Source: Tatlockia sp. (lineage in GTDB: Bacteria; Pseudomonadota; Gammaproteobacteria; Legionellales; Legionellaceae). From it: 64,000 nucleotides of DNA. Shown one piece after another: positions 56,760 through 64,000 of the stretch. The stretch spans positions 22,471 to 86,470 of the forward strand of contig JACCVV010000054.1 of the NCBI GenBank assembly GCA_013697955.1, written 5' to 3'. The notes beneath the pieces are model-generated. The model ran no database searches. It worked only from the letters and a program-made list of their open reading frames with translations, and had not been told where the DNA came from. Position 1 is the stretch's first letter, and every line of letters starts with the position of its first letter. A program made the position numbers and the translations under genes.

Positions 56760-59700
56760 CTAGGCTGTAGCCAATAAATCGATTTTTTCATTGGCTATCA
56801 AATTTTGTATAACCTCTTGTAAATTAAGGCATTCTTTGTCACTATAAAATTCATATTTTCCAATTAAGTTGATATGTTGCCATGCCACGGGAGATAATCG
56901 AATAATTTTCAACCATTCGTCCTCCATCTTGTTATTTTTATAATGATCATATAGTCCAGAAAGAAGCGAAGCATTGTAAAAAATAATGCAATTAGCGAGT
57001 AAACGAGCGCATTCATTATTAATAGTAAGTTCAATTTCTGTTCTGCCAACCAATTTTCTGCTACTTATCTTAGCTATTGCCGATCTTATTTGGTGGTAGG
57101 ACTCTCCTCGGTTTAATGAACGATGAACCGTCTTACGCATACCTTCATCGTCAATATAATCAAGCATGTACAATGTCATGATGATTTGATCCAATTCAAT
57201 CAACGCCCGAAGAGTATCATTAGATTGGTAAGAGGATAGTTTTTTTACAATAGTACTTTGGCTACTCTTTTTAAGTCCAAGTGTTGCCATTATTCTTAGA
57301 ATATTATCCCACTCTTTAATGATTAATTTTATGTTCACTTTTTTACTTGGCTTTATAAGCATTCCTTCATAAAGCTTAGGATCATCAAAACTGACCAGGT
57401 TTGAACTCGCTTTCTTATCTAATTGAGTAAACCGTGGCATAAAACGGTAACCAAAAAGAAACAATATGATGAAATTAACTCGATTTATACTGTGCATGTC
57501 CCCAGACACGGCCGCAACTTCAATATCACTGGTGTTGCTATTGAGCATATCAAACAGATAATGGCTTTCGTGTTCATTTGCTCCAATAATTTTTGTGCAT
57601 AGGGGCAGCCAGTTTGCGGACAACGTGTAAGCAGACACACCCTGACCAAATCCAAAATATTTTGTTGAGAATCTTGCCATAATAGAATTGAATTTAGTTT
57701 CTAATTTCTGACCATCAATGCTTGCATGAATCCCATAATCAGCCAAGGTATATTTTTCAAATATCGGCAATTTCTTTACACAATTCATCACCACATCACT
57801 TGCTTGCGTTAAGGTCATGTGGCGAATAAAATCAGCATAAGTTGACTTTAGGTCATGTTCTTTAACATCGCTGATGTCTTTCATTTTATCAATATCAATT
57901 CCAGTACCTTTTGCAACAAGACAGGCTGATAATGCAGCCTCATCGGCTTGTTTTTTACTGCCTATTGGCAAGATATGAGTAAATTTTTTCATAAACCCGG
58001 TATGGTTATTACCAAATTGTATAATTTTTCCGATGCTTGTTAGAGGCAAATTCTCATAAAAAGGATTATTAACACCATCATCTGACTTTTTATAAGGCAA
58101 ATGCCAGCGGATAACCTCTCCATTTTTGTTGTGTTTGAGCTTAATTTTGTTATTTTGACCTGACGCAATTTTATCGTTTATTTCTTTGTAGCGCAGGGAT
58201 AATCGACCAGTCAGCTGTTTAAGGATATCGTTTATATCCGTGGCCAGCAGCTTATTCTCAAGACTTTTAATTATGGAGTTTTTATTTTCATCCCAATCCT
58301 GTTTTGGGTGCAATTCATCATTTAATGAGCGGTAAGACAAACTATTATAAATGGTAACTGAACCTGTTTTTAGGCTCTTTTCAATTTGGAGATAAAGCAT
58401 TATTTCATACCTATCGGGATCAATAGTTTTTATCTTTTTATTGTTTTTATCCAGTCGAACCTTTTTAATCACATAGCGTTGAAGTATCTTGGGTATGAAT
58501 TCAATGGGTATGTCTTTAAATTGATAAGTGCTAAATGACTTATTAGAGTTATAGTGGTTTTTCAAGAAGACAATAGCGGCATTTAACGCCTTATTCTTAG
58601 CCTGAAAATCCAGGGCTTTAAATGCTGCCCGAGTATTTGTCTTAATAGTCGAGGCTGCACCACTGTAGTATTCCCAGCGATAAAACTCAGGTGTAAAATT
58701 TGGTTTTTTAATTTTTTGTATAAACTGTTGGAATTTCTCTTCTGGCATAATCTCATAGGATTTTTTACGTATTTCATAATCTGCCACCTTCTTATTGTTT
58801 ACGAGTGATAAGATTGCAGCAGCTGCATGACGTTGGTCTTTGTCATCGTCCGTTGCATCACAAATGGCCTGTACTTGGTAGGACTCCGCTTCACCTGCGT
58901 AATAATTCAATTTGTAAGCAAAACTAGCAACCAAGTGGTCACTGATTTTTAAATAGCGTTGGTGCGCATAGCACATGAGATACAGTCTGGATAAGTTTTT
59001 TTGTTTCAAAGCCCGCAAACCGTAACAGGTATGGTAAACAGCTAGATCGGCATAATGCAGGATATTCTGTTCTGAAATTCCTAGTTCTTTGATAATTTCG
59101 ATGGATCTTTGATAAATAGAGGACAAAAATTGATGATTTTTTATGGAGGCATTAATCTCACTGGTGGTAAAATCCTTTTGATCTTTTTTTACAGCAGTCA
59201 ATTGATAAAATAAATCATCTTTTTCGAGAAAGTTAGCCAATAATTCCCTGAACGGCTTGTTGGTTAGGGTGTAAATCTTATTACTTAATCTATTTTTCTC
59301 ATTATTCAAGGCTTGAGAAACTACCTCTTGCAATGTTGTATAAGATGGCCTCACGATTCTATGCTGATGGAGGTATTCCACCAGAGAATCAAATACATAT
59401 TTGGGTACTGCATGTTGCTTCATTAATTCCTTGGCGTACCCGATGGCTTTAGCCTTATTCTTGCTCGAATACATTGACATGCCATATTTTTTTAAAATGG
59501 CATTACGGTTGTCATAATGCTGTCGTTTGCTCACTTGTTTTTTGGGAAATTTCTCGGATGGAAAATAAGTTTTGATAACATACCAGGTGTCTTGCCTGAC
59601 TCCTTGAAAAGTAAAATTAAAAAAATATTGCGAAATCCTAAAGAAATTAACCTGCAAAATGTAGTTAATTTTTTTAGGTATATCCTCAAAAGAATTAAGG

Positions 59701-59816
59701 TACTCTTTATCTTCCTCATCCAACTCAAATACAAACGGTCGATCTTTATCATCCAAGGTGGGTAATTTGTATAATTTATTAATGTCGTCACATGAGAGTA
59801 TTTTTAGTCGAGCCAC
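56760..59816 (-). CDS. tnpA: Tn3-family transposase TnpA
   Basis: This full-length DDE transposase of 1018 residues catalyses replicative transposition. The N-terminal DUF4158-like region starts ARLKILSCDDINKLYKLP. The catalytic core has DYGIHASIDGQKLE (first Asp), KYFGFGQGVSAYT, GANEHESHYLFD, VSGDMHSINRVNF (second Asp) and the Glu in SLNRGESYHQIRSAIA (~925), so the DDE triad is intact. It starts at GTG with AGGA five bases upstream. A Tn3-type terminal repeat lies just after its stop. Confidence 0.92.
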   Translation of the reverse strand: MARLKILSCDDINKLYKLPTLDDKDRPFVFELDEEDKEYLNSFEDIPKKINYILQVNFFRISQYFFNFTFQGVRQDTWYVIKTYFPSEKFPKKQVSKRQHYDNRNAILKKYGMSMYSSKNKAKAIGYAKELMKQHAVPKYVFDSLVEYLHQHRIVRPSYTTLQEVVSQALNNEKNRLSNKIYTLTNKPFRELLANFLEKDDLFYQLTAVKKDQKDFTTSEINASIKNHQFLSSIYQRSIEIIKELGISEQNILHYADLAVYHTCYGLRALKQKNLSRLYLMCYAHQRYLKISDHLVASFAYKLNYYAGEAESYQVQAICDATDDDKDQRHAAAAILSLVNNKKVADYEIRKKSYEIMPEEKFQQFIQKIKKPNFTPEFYRWEYYSGAASTIKTNTRAAFKALDFQAKNKALNAAIVFLKNHYNSNKSFSTYQFKDIPIEFIPKILQRYVIKKVRLDKNNKKIKTIDPDRYEIMLYLQIEKSLKTGSVTIYNSLSYRSLNDELHPKQDWDENKNSIIKSLENKLLATDINDILKQLTGRLSLRYKEINDKIASGQNNKIKLKHNKNGEVIRWHLPYKKSDDGVNNPFYENLPLTSIGKIIQFGNNHTGFMKKFTHILPIGSKKQADEAALSACLVAKGTGIDIDKMKDISDVKEHDLKSTYADFIRHMTLTQASDVVMNCVKKLPIFEKYTLADYGIHASIDGQKLETKFNSIMARFSTKYFGFGQGVSAYTLSANWLPLCTKIIGANEHESHYLFDMLNSNTSDIEVAAVSGDMHSINRVNFIILFLFGYRFMPRFTQLDKKASSNLVSFDDPKLYEGMLIKPSKKVNIKLIIKEWDNILRIMATLGLKKSSQSTIVKKLSSYQSNDTLRALIELDQIIMTLYMLDYIDDEGMRKTVHRSLNRGESYHQIRSAIAKISSRKLVGRTEIELTINNECARLLANCIIFYNASLLSGLYDHYKNNKMEDEWLKIIRLSPVAWQHINLIGKYEFYSDKECLNLQEVIQNLIANEKIDLLATA

Positions 59817-59867
59817 AGGTTCCTTTTGTATGCGTTAAAACGGTCTTAATACATATATTAAAAAACG

Positions 59868-59907
59868 AAATCTTAAAAAGAAATGTGACCTTCAAGACCC
59901 CCTATTA
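59868..59907 (-). repeat. Possible right terminal repeat of the tnpA element
   Basis: On the minus strand the motif TAATAGGGG recurs in inverted orientation to the left end, followed by GAAGGTCAC and ATTTC, which partly match GAAGGTAC and ATTTC there. Gaps are needed, so it is either a degenerate end or chance. If real, the element contains only tnpA (~3.2 kb). Confidence 0.3.
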
Positions 59908-59921
59908 AGATTGATTAATCC

Positions 59922-60810
59922 CTAAGAAATTGCGCAAGAGCTGCTTTCTTTTTCAATAACCCCACTTTTCTTTTTTTCCTCATTCTTGGATGATTCATTA
60001 CTAAGCGAAAAGATATGCTTAAAATTGTCATTAGAAAGATTCAGTTCATTTTGTATTAGTCTCAAACCAGATACACCTATATATTGTTGAATGTCTTTAT
60101 TTTAACATGGGCAAAAAAGAGTTTGAAAAAAAAGTACAGTAATTTTTCTTATATTTATTTAAAGAGCTATTTAAAGCTGTTATTGTATTTTTAATTAAAT
60201 TATCTACCCCCAAATCTAATGTTTTATCCCAACCATCACATAATAAATTTTCGTAACGAATAGTGCGATGGAACATCTCATAAAGGTCGTATTGTTCCCT
60301 AATATGTGGCGAGAATGCAAATAATAAAGCAAGGTTTTTATAGCCTGAATAAATGGCAACATTAGGTGTACCATTATCACTATATTGCTTATAGCCATCT
60401 GGATAAAGTATAAATTTGACTGCATATACAGCCCATAATTTGTAATTATCATAACGTCCATTTTGATTTAGAAAACATTTATTTTTATATTCAGCCCAAT
60501 TCTTATAGTGAGCAATGCTTTCCTCAATTAAATAATGAATAATATCGAGATAACCATCTTTCGATGCTTTAATAACCTCCTCATCCAAAATTGCGTGATT
60601 TATCATAGGTTGCAAATCAGCATTTCCATCGAGGCGAATTTTCACAGCATCCATCCACTCATAAATTGCTGGTAGAGAAAAAACTTCACATATTTCTTTA
60701 AGGATAACGTGCCATTTTTCTACGTTATTGCTTTTAACAAGCTTTATTAATTGGGCAAACTGCTCTCTTTTAATTGATAATTCATTAGTTAGTTGAAATT
60801 TATCGCGCAT
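59922..60810 (-). pseudogene. Ankyrin-like protein gene, frameshifted near its 3' end, with hidden C-terminal CaaX box
   Basis: The intact frame (60097-60810) encodes 237 residues that I do not recognise beyond an ankyrin-like helix pair (DGYLDIIHYLIEESI). GGTGGA lies six bases before the ATG. It stops after SNSFLPMLK. Skipping one base beside that TAA opens a frame that continues for about 58 codons, from KDIQQYIGVSGLRLIQNELN to a basic patch KNEEKKKSG and the end ESSSCAIS (stop at 59922). CAIS is a canonical CaaX prenylation motif used by several Legionella effectors. The gene is therefore likely a recently frameshifted effector or the site of a sequencing error. It lies between two Tn3 parts. 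Confidence 0.6.
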
Positions 60811-60883
60811 CTTTGTTCCACCATCAGGGGTAATGTGTGTTTTATTTTATCATAAAAGTAAATATTTGATCAATATGCTTCTC

Positions 60884-61091
60884 TCACACTGTCAAAGGAT
60901 GGGTGTTACTGTTGCTTGGCCTTAAAATACCCAGCAATCGAATAAAATAAACTTGTGCCTTTGCAGTGCGATATTTTTTAATGAGGAGCAATTCCTCATC
61001 CGTTAATGAAAAATACAACCCCCGTTCAGCTTTATTAAATCCTTTCAATTTCTTGCTCAGATAACAGGTTTATTCGACTAGAACTATACAT
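60884..61091 (-). pseudogene. N-terminal relic of a second Tn3-family tnpA
   Basis: It begins MYSSSRINLLSEQEIERI (ATG at 61091). After a frameshift the frame continues as FNKAERGLYFSLTDEELLLI and KKYRTAKAQVYFIRLLGIL, ending at 60884. This matches the start of Tn3 transposases (DUF4158 region). More than 900 residues are missing. It points away from the DUF4160-DUF2442-tnpR genes, the normal divergent layout, so that operon probably belonged to this lost transposon. Confidence 0.65.
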
Positions 61092-61260
61092 AAATTACTC
61101 GGATACTTATTATTGAAAACGAACGTTTTTGAGCGGATTAAATTGACATATAAAATCAGCGTGGTTATTGGATCTTTACATTCTCGATAACCATTATTGA
61201 TATTACCTTCTTGCCGCATTATACTTGAGATGAGTTTTGAGAAAAGAGGGTAACAAATTA
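61092..61260 (+). promoter_or_regulatory. Candidate res site / divergent promoter region
   Basis: This gap between the tnpA relic and the tnpR operon holds two dyads: AAAACG/CGTTTT at 61116-61129 and TGGTTAT/ATAACCA at 61162-61193. Spaced inverted repeats of this kind are bound by serine resolvases at res. Subsite borders cannot be fixed by eye. Confidence 0.35.
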
Positions 61261-61521
61261 ATGCCAACAATTAGTGCATTTTATGGAATATTAATTCAAA
61301 TGTTTTGGGGTGATCATGCACCTCCTCATTTTCATGCCTTATATGCAGAATATGAAGTGCTGATTGATATTCATACACTCGAAGTAGTTAGGGGTTCTAT
61401 GCCTCGCCGAGCATTGGCTTTAATATTAGAATGGGCTTTTCAGCACCGCGCTGAATTACTTGAGGATTGGACATTATGCGAAAACAATCAGACTCCAAAG
61501 AAAATAACACCCCTGGAATAG
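61261..61521 (+). CDS. DUF4160 protein (possible toxin-antitoxin component)
   Basis: This 86-residue protein begins MPTISAFYGILIQMFWGD and has the family hallmark HAPPHFHALYAEYEVLIDI, followed by MPRRALALILEWAFQHRAELLEDW. The function is unknown. It is regularly paired with DUF2442. The ATG at 61261 has GAGGG about nine bases upstream. It overlaps the DUF2442 gene by 46 bp and is the first gene of an operon leading to tnpR. Confidence 0.8.
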   Translation: MPTISAFYGILIQMFWGDHAPPHFHALYAEYEVLIDIHTLEVVRGSMPRRALALILEWAFQHRAELLEDWTLCENNQTPKKITPLE

Positions 61522-61793
61522 TGTGCACGGCTCCTTGGCGATTATCAAAAGTAAAACCACTGCCCAATTATGAGCTAGAAGTTGAGTTTAATGATGGGGC
61601 GCATGGAATTGTTGAAATGGTTAAATTAATCATGAGTGATAAAGCTGGGGTTTTTGCAGCACTCAAAGATCAAGACCTTTTCAATAAGGCACATCTTGAA
61701 TATGGGGTACTCACCTGGCCTGGTGAAATTGATTTAGCACCAGACGCAATGTTTGACGCAATTAAACAAAACGGCCGCTGGGTATTGCAATAG
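61476..61793 (+). CDS. DUF2442 protein (possible toxin-antitoxin component)
   Basis: The 105-residue protein has LSKVKPLPNYELEVEFNDGAHGIV-type family features (pieces LPNYELEVEFNDG and GVLTWPGEIDLAPDAMFD). Such proteins bind no known ligand with certainty. The overlap with the DUF4160 gene and the 10-bp gap to tnpR suggest a three-gene operon. Toxin-antitoxin pairs next to tnpR are known in Tn3 elements. This pair as an example is inference. Confidence 0.8.
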   Translation: MRKQSDSKENNTPGIVCTAPWRLSKVKPLPNYELEVEFNDGAHGIVEMVKLIMSDKAGVFAALKDQDLFNKAHLEYGVLTWPGEIDLAPDAMFDAIKQNGRWVLQ

Positions 61794-61803
61794 AGGAATT
61801 ATC

Positions 61804-62397
61804 ATGCTGGTTGGTTATGCACGCGTTTCAACAGTTGATCAAAATTTAGATCTGCAGCTTTCTGCATTGAAGGAGGTTGGTTGTGAAAAGCTCTATCAAG
61901 ACCAAATATCAGGGACAAAAGCAAATCGTCCTGGACTTGGTATGGCTCTCGAAGTATTGAGAAAAAATGACACATTGGTCGTTTGGAAGCTAGATAGATT
62001 AGGTCGCACTGTTAAAGGATTAATTGATTTAATTAATCAATTACATCAGAAAGAAATTCATTTTAAAAGTATTACTGATAATGTTGATACGTCTACACCG
62101 GCAGGTCGTTTCTTTTTTCATGTGATGGCAAGCCTCGCGCAAATGGAACGTGAATTAATGGCGGAAAGAACCAAAGCAGGTTTAGCTGCCGCCAAAGCCA
62201 AGGGACGAATTGGTGGACGCAAACGAAAAATGACTCAATCTAAGATTGAGTCGGCTAAACAATTACTTTCTTCTGGCTCTCTGCCAAAGGATGTTGCACA
62301 AAATCTTGGCATCTCTGTTCCAACTTTGTATCGATGGGTACCGGCTTCAGAATTAAATACCATACCCGATAGATTTAATGCTCCGGTTGAGGAATAG
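61804..62397 (+). CDS. tnpR: Tn3-type serine resolvase TnpR
   Basis: The 197-residue resolvase separates transposon cointegrates at res. The catalytic Ser is in VGYARVSTVDQNLDLQ (~9). DRLGRTVKGLI and the GRFFFHVMASLAQMERELM stretch form the catalytic and dimer region. The C-terminal helix-turn-helix is in LPKDVAQNLGISVPTLYRWV. The ATG at 61804 has AGAGGAA upstream. The intact tnpA at 56760 is 2 kb away and the facing tnpA is a relic, so the two enzymes may come from different elements. Confidence 0.93.
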   Translation: MLVGYARVSTVDQNLDLQLSALKEVGCEKLYQDQISGTKANRPGLGMALEVLRKNDTLVVWKLDRLGRTVKGLIDLINQLHQKEIHFKSITDNVDTSTPAGRFFFHVMASLAQMERELMAERTKAGLAAAKAKGRIGGRKRKMTQSKIESAKQLLSSGSLPKDVAQNLGISVPTLYRWVPASELNTIPDRFNAPVEE

Positions 62398-62398
62398 A

Positions 62399-63943
62399 AT
62401 GAGATCAAAAATTATTATTTTTATCTTCTGCGCATTACACGTGTTAATAGGATATTCTAAAAATCACATCGGAATTAATCAACCCCATAGGAGCTTTTTG
62501 AAGCACCCAACTGGGCCTTTTAGTGTTGGTTTTGAAGACTTTCATTGGATTAATCACGATGCTTGTCCTGATTTTAATTTTAATAGTAAAAATCAAGATG
62601 ATTTTAGTTCAGGAAATACAAAACATTGCCATGAGATAATGGTTCGTATTTATTACCCAAGCACGGCACGCTTTCAACAAGGCTCACTTTATTACCCACC
62701 ATTTATATCGTCTCAACAGGATATGTTAAAAAAGGTGCCAGGAATTCAAATAAATCAATTAGAACAGTTAACCAGCCTCAAAAGTTTTTCGTTGAAAAAA
62801 GCACCCATCATAAATGATAAACAATTCCCAGTATTATTGTTTAGCCCTGGGTTTGGTTGTGCTGCAGAAATGTATGAAAATATTATTACGGAATTAGTCA
62901 GTCATGGTTATATTGTTATGGGTATTAGCACGCCATTTATTAATCTAACTGCATTGCCAAATGGACATATTATTAAGCCAGCAGATTTGCAAAGCATGGC
63001 AAACAGCGATAAGGCTATTGGCGATCAATTCGTTCCTTTGCAGTCACAAGATTTAATTTATGTATACAATAAACTACATAAGTTTCACTCTGCAAATGGG
63101 TTGTTTGCCAGTATGGACTTGAAACACATCGGTTTATTTGGACATTCGATCGGTGCGTGGACATTGGCCATTGTTGCACACGCTAATCCAACTTGGTTTC
63201 AAGCAATTGCTCCACTTGACATTGGTCCTGATAAAGCTAACCAACCCTTGAAAGAATTGAAAAACTTTACTATCCCAGTTATGTATCAGATAAACTCTAT
63301 TAGAAAATTGTCATCCCCCTATCTTCCTGTTACATATCAGTTAGCACCTAACGGATATTTGGTTGGAATTTCTCCAAATGAGCGAAATGATAGATACAGT
63401 CATCATATGAATTTTACTGATTTGTCAACGTTGCAGTACCTTCCGGTATATACAACGTTTTTTAATCATCTAAAAACACAGCAAATTGCAAAAGGGTTTG
63501 ATCTTAAGATAATGTTTCATTCTCCTACAAATAAAGATATGGCTACTTTTAATAAAATGACCTATGTATTGTTTAAACAAGAAAATGCATGGGTTTTTGC
63601 CGTATATTTTATAGATCCACAGCATCCCCAAATTTCAGTACCAGTGAATTTTTTCGATATTACTCTGGTTGAGGGTTTATCCAAAGCTCTCTCTGCTCTA
63701 CCTAGCCACCCTACAGAGAAATTAACAAAAGCTGAAATTGAGCCTATTAGAAAAATAGTCACATCTCTAAATAATACAATGGCAAGTTTTCTTGGAACAG
63801 GAAATGGTTCGGAAATAACTGATGCTATAAATACTTATTTGGTTAATTTTTTTGATGTATATCTTAAAAACAAAGAAAATCTTTTATTTAAGAAATGTAC
63901 TCCATTATACAAAGATACATATATAAAATGTGGGCCAGGTTAG
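62399..63943 (+). CDS. Secreted alpha/beta-hydrolase (PAF-acetylhydrolase/chlorophyllase-like lipase)
   Basis: The 514-residue protein has a signal peptide (RSKIIIFIFCALHVLIGYS). The alpha/beta-hydrolase core has an oxyanion stretch VLLFSPGFGCAAEMYENI (~150), the nucleophile elbow GLFGHSIGAWTLAI (Ser ~251) and a downstream His candidate in RYSHHMNFTDL (~335). It resembles the plasma PAF-acetylhydrolase/chlorophyllase group acting on ester lipids. It starts two bases after the tnpR stop, with AGGA five bases before its ATG, so it looks like transposon cargo expressed with the resolvase. The substrate is unknown. Confidence 0.72.
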   Translation: MRSKIIIFIFCALHVLIGYSKNHIGINQPHRSFLKHPTGPFSVGFEDFHWINHDACPDFNFNSKNQDDFSSGNTKHCHEIMVRIYYPSTARFQQGSLYYPPFISSQQDMLKKVPGIQINQLEQLTSLKSFSLKKAPIINDKQFPVLLFSPGFGCAAEMYENIITELVSHGYIVMGISTPFINLTALPNGHIIKPADLQSMANSDKAIGDQFVPLQSQDLIYVYNKLHKFHSANGLFASMDLKHIGLFGHSIGAWTLAIVAHANPTWFQAIAPLDIGPDKANQPLKELKNFTIPVMYQINSIRKLSSPYLPVTYQLAPNGYLVGISPNERNDRYSHHMNFTDLSTLQYLPVYTTFFNHLKTQQIAKGFDLKIMFHSPTNKDMATFNKMTYVLFKQENAWVFAVYFIDPQHPQISVPVNFFDITLVEGLSKALSALPSHPTEKLTKAEIEPIRKIVTSLNNTMASFLGTGNGSEITDAINTYLVNFFDVYLKNKENLLFKKCTPLYKDTYIKCGPG

Positions 63944-63958
63944 GCTTAACAAATCTTG

Positions 63959-63989
63959 ACGAGGTTTGAATGTCGTTGTCTAACCTCGT
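63959..63989 (+). terminator. Possible hairpin after the hydrolase gene
   Basis: An 8-bp perfect stem, ACGAGGTT/AACCTCGT, with a 15-base loop lies 15 bp after the stop. No T-run follows within the window. Confidence 0.4.
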
Positions 63990-64000
63990 TACTGCAAAAC

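Noticed and set aside
60095..60104. Programmed frameshift at the stop of the ankyrin-like gene
   Set aside because: A shift is needed to reach the CaaX tail, but TTA AAA TAA is not a known slippery heptamer, and re-pairing of the Lys tRNA in the +1 frame would be poor. Mutation or read error is more likely.
1..64000. CRISPR array
   Set aside because: No regularly spaced short direct repeats were seen. The only long repeat is the coding pair at 6-7.4 kb.

Overview
The window is AT-rich chromosomal DNA of a gammaproteobacterium, most probably a Legionella species or close relative. Core gene orders are typical of gammaproteobacteria: hisGDCBHAFI(E), leuS-lptE-holA-nadD, accD-folC-SPOR-cvpA, and rlpA/dacA/ybeD/lipB. 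They are mixed with genes for eukaryote-like proteins (ankyrin repeats, a Rab-like GTPase, a YopT-like protease), two PmrA-box-like promoters, EnhA-type L,D-transpeptidases and a DedA-PAP2-LssY protein. The genus is inferred from this mixture. No marker gene such as 16S rRNA is present.

Layout. 0-5 kb: quinone reductase, ClC chloride transporter and a fused anthranilate synthase (TrpE-TrpG). 5-10.8 kb: a cluster of three eukaryote-like genes. One is an ankyrin protein and the next a Rab-like GTPase, and both end in the same ~140-residue module. The third is a 1053-residue protein with a YopT-type Cys/His/Asp protease core between two blocks of ankyrin repeats. 10.8-14.1 kb: gatCAB. 14.1-17 kb: an L,D-transpeptidase, a cytochrome c5, a lone FlgM-like gene behind a sigma-28-like promoter, an SDR and an isochorismatase-like hydrolase. 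17.1-24.4 kb: the complete histidine operon, headed by a TrpR/YerC-like repressor with an inverted-repeat operator over its own promoter. 24.4-29.1 kb: rlmI, an unknown gene behind a strong PmrA-box-like site, rdgC, bamD and tRNA-Ser(UGA). 29.4-35.7 kb: fatty-acid beta-oxidation (FadA and a FadN-type enzyme) and a lysine-to-aminoadipate pair. 35.9-46.1 kb: lnt, leuS, lptE, holA, nadD, then cvpA/SPOR/folC/accD on the other strand. 46.2-56.3 kb: cell-envelope genes (two L,D-transpeptidases, rlpA, dacA, a DedA-PAP2-LssY protein), lipoate and D-amino-acid genes, Maf, and a small regulatory pair (KfrA-like protein plus a 51-residue protein).

56.6-64 kb is a mobile region built from Tn3-family parts. 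It holds an intact tnpA with a plausible terminal repeat and, further on, an N-terminal relic of a second tnpA facing a DUF4160-DUF2442-tnpR operon. Behind tnpR lies a tightly coupled secreted alpha/beta-hydrolase gene. Between the two transposase genes is an ankyrin-like gene. If one base is skipped near its stop codon, its frame runs on for about 58 codons and ends in a CaaX prenylation box (CAIS).

The most interesting signals are the module shared by the ankyrin and Rab-like proteins, the ankyrin/protease protein, the hidden CaaX tail, the PmrA-box gene at 26 kb, and the DUF4160-DUF2442 pair next to a resolvase, which resembles a transposon-borne toxin-antitoxin module. Assignment as Dot/Icm effectors is inference from domain type and promoter motifs. 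No secretion machinery lies in this window.
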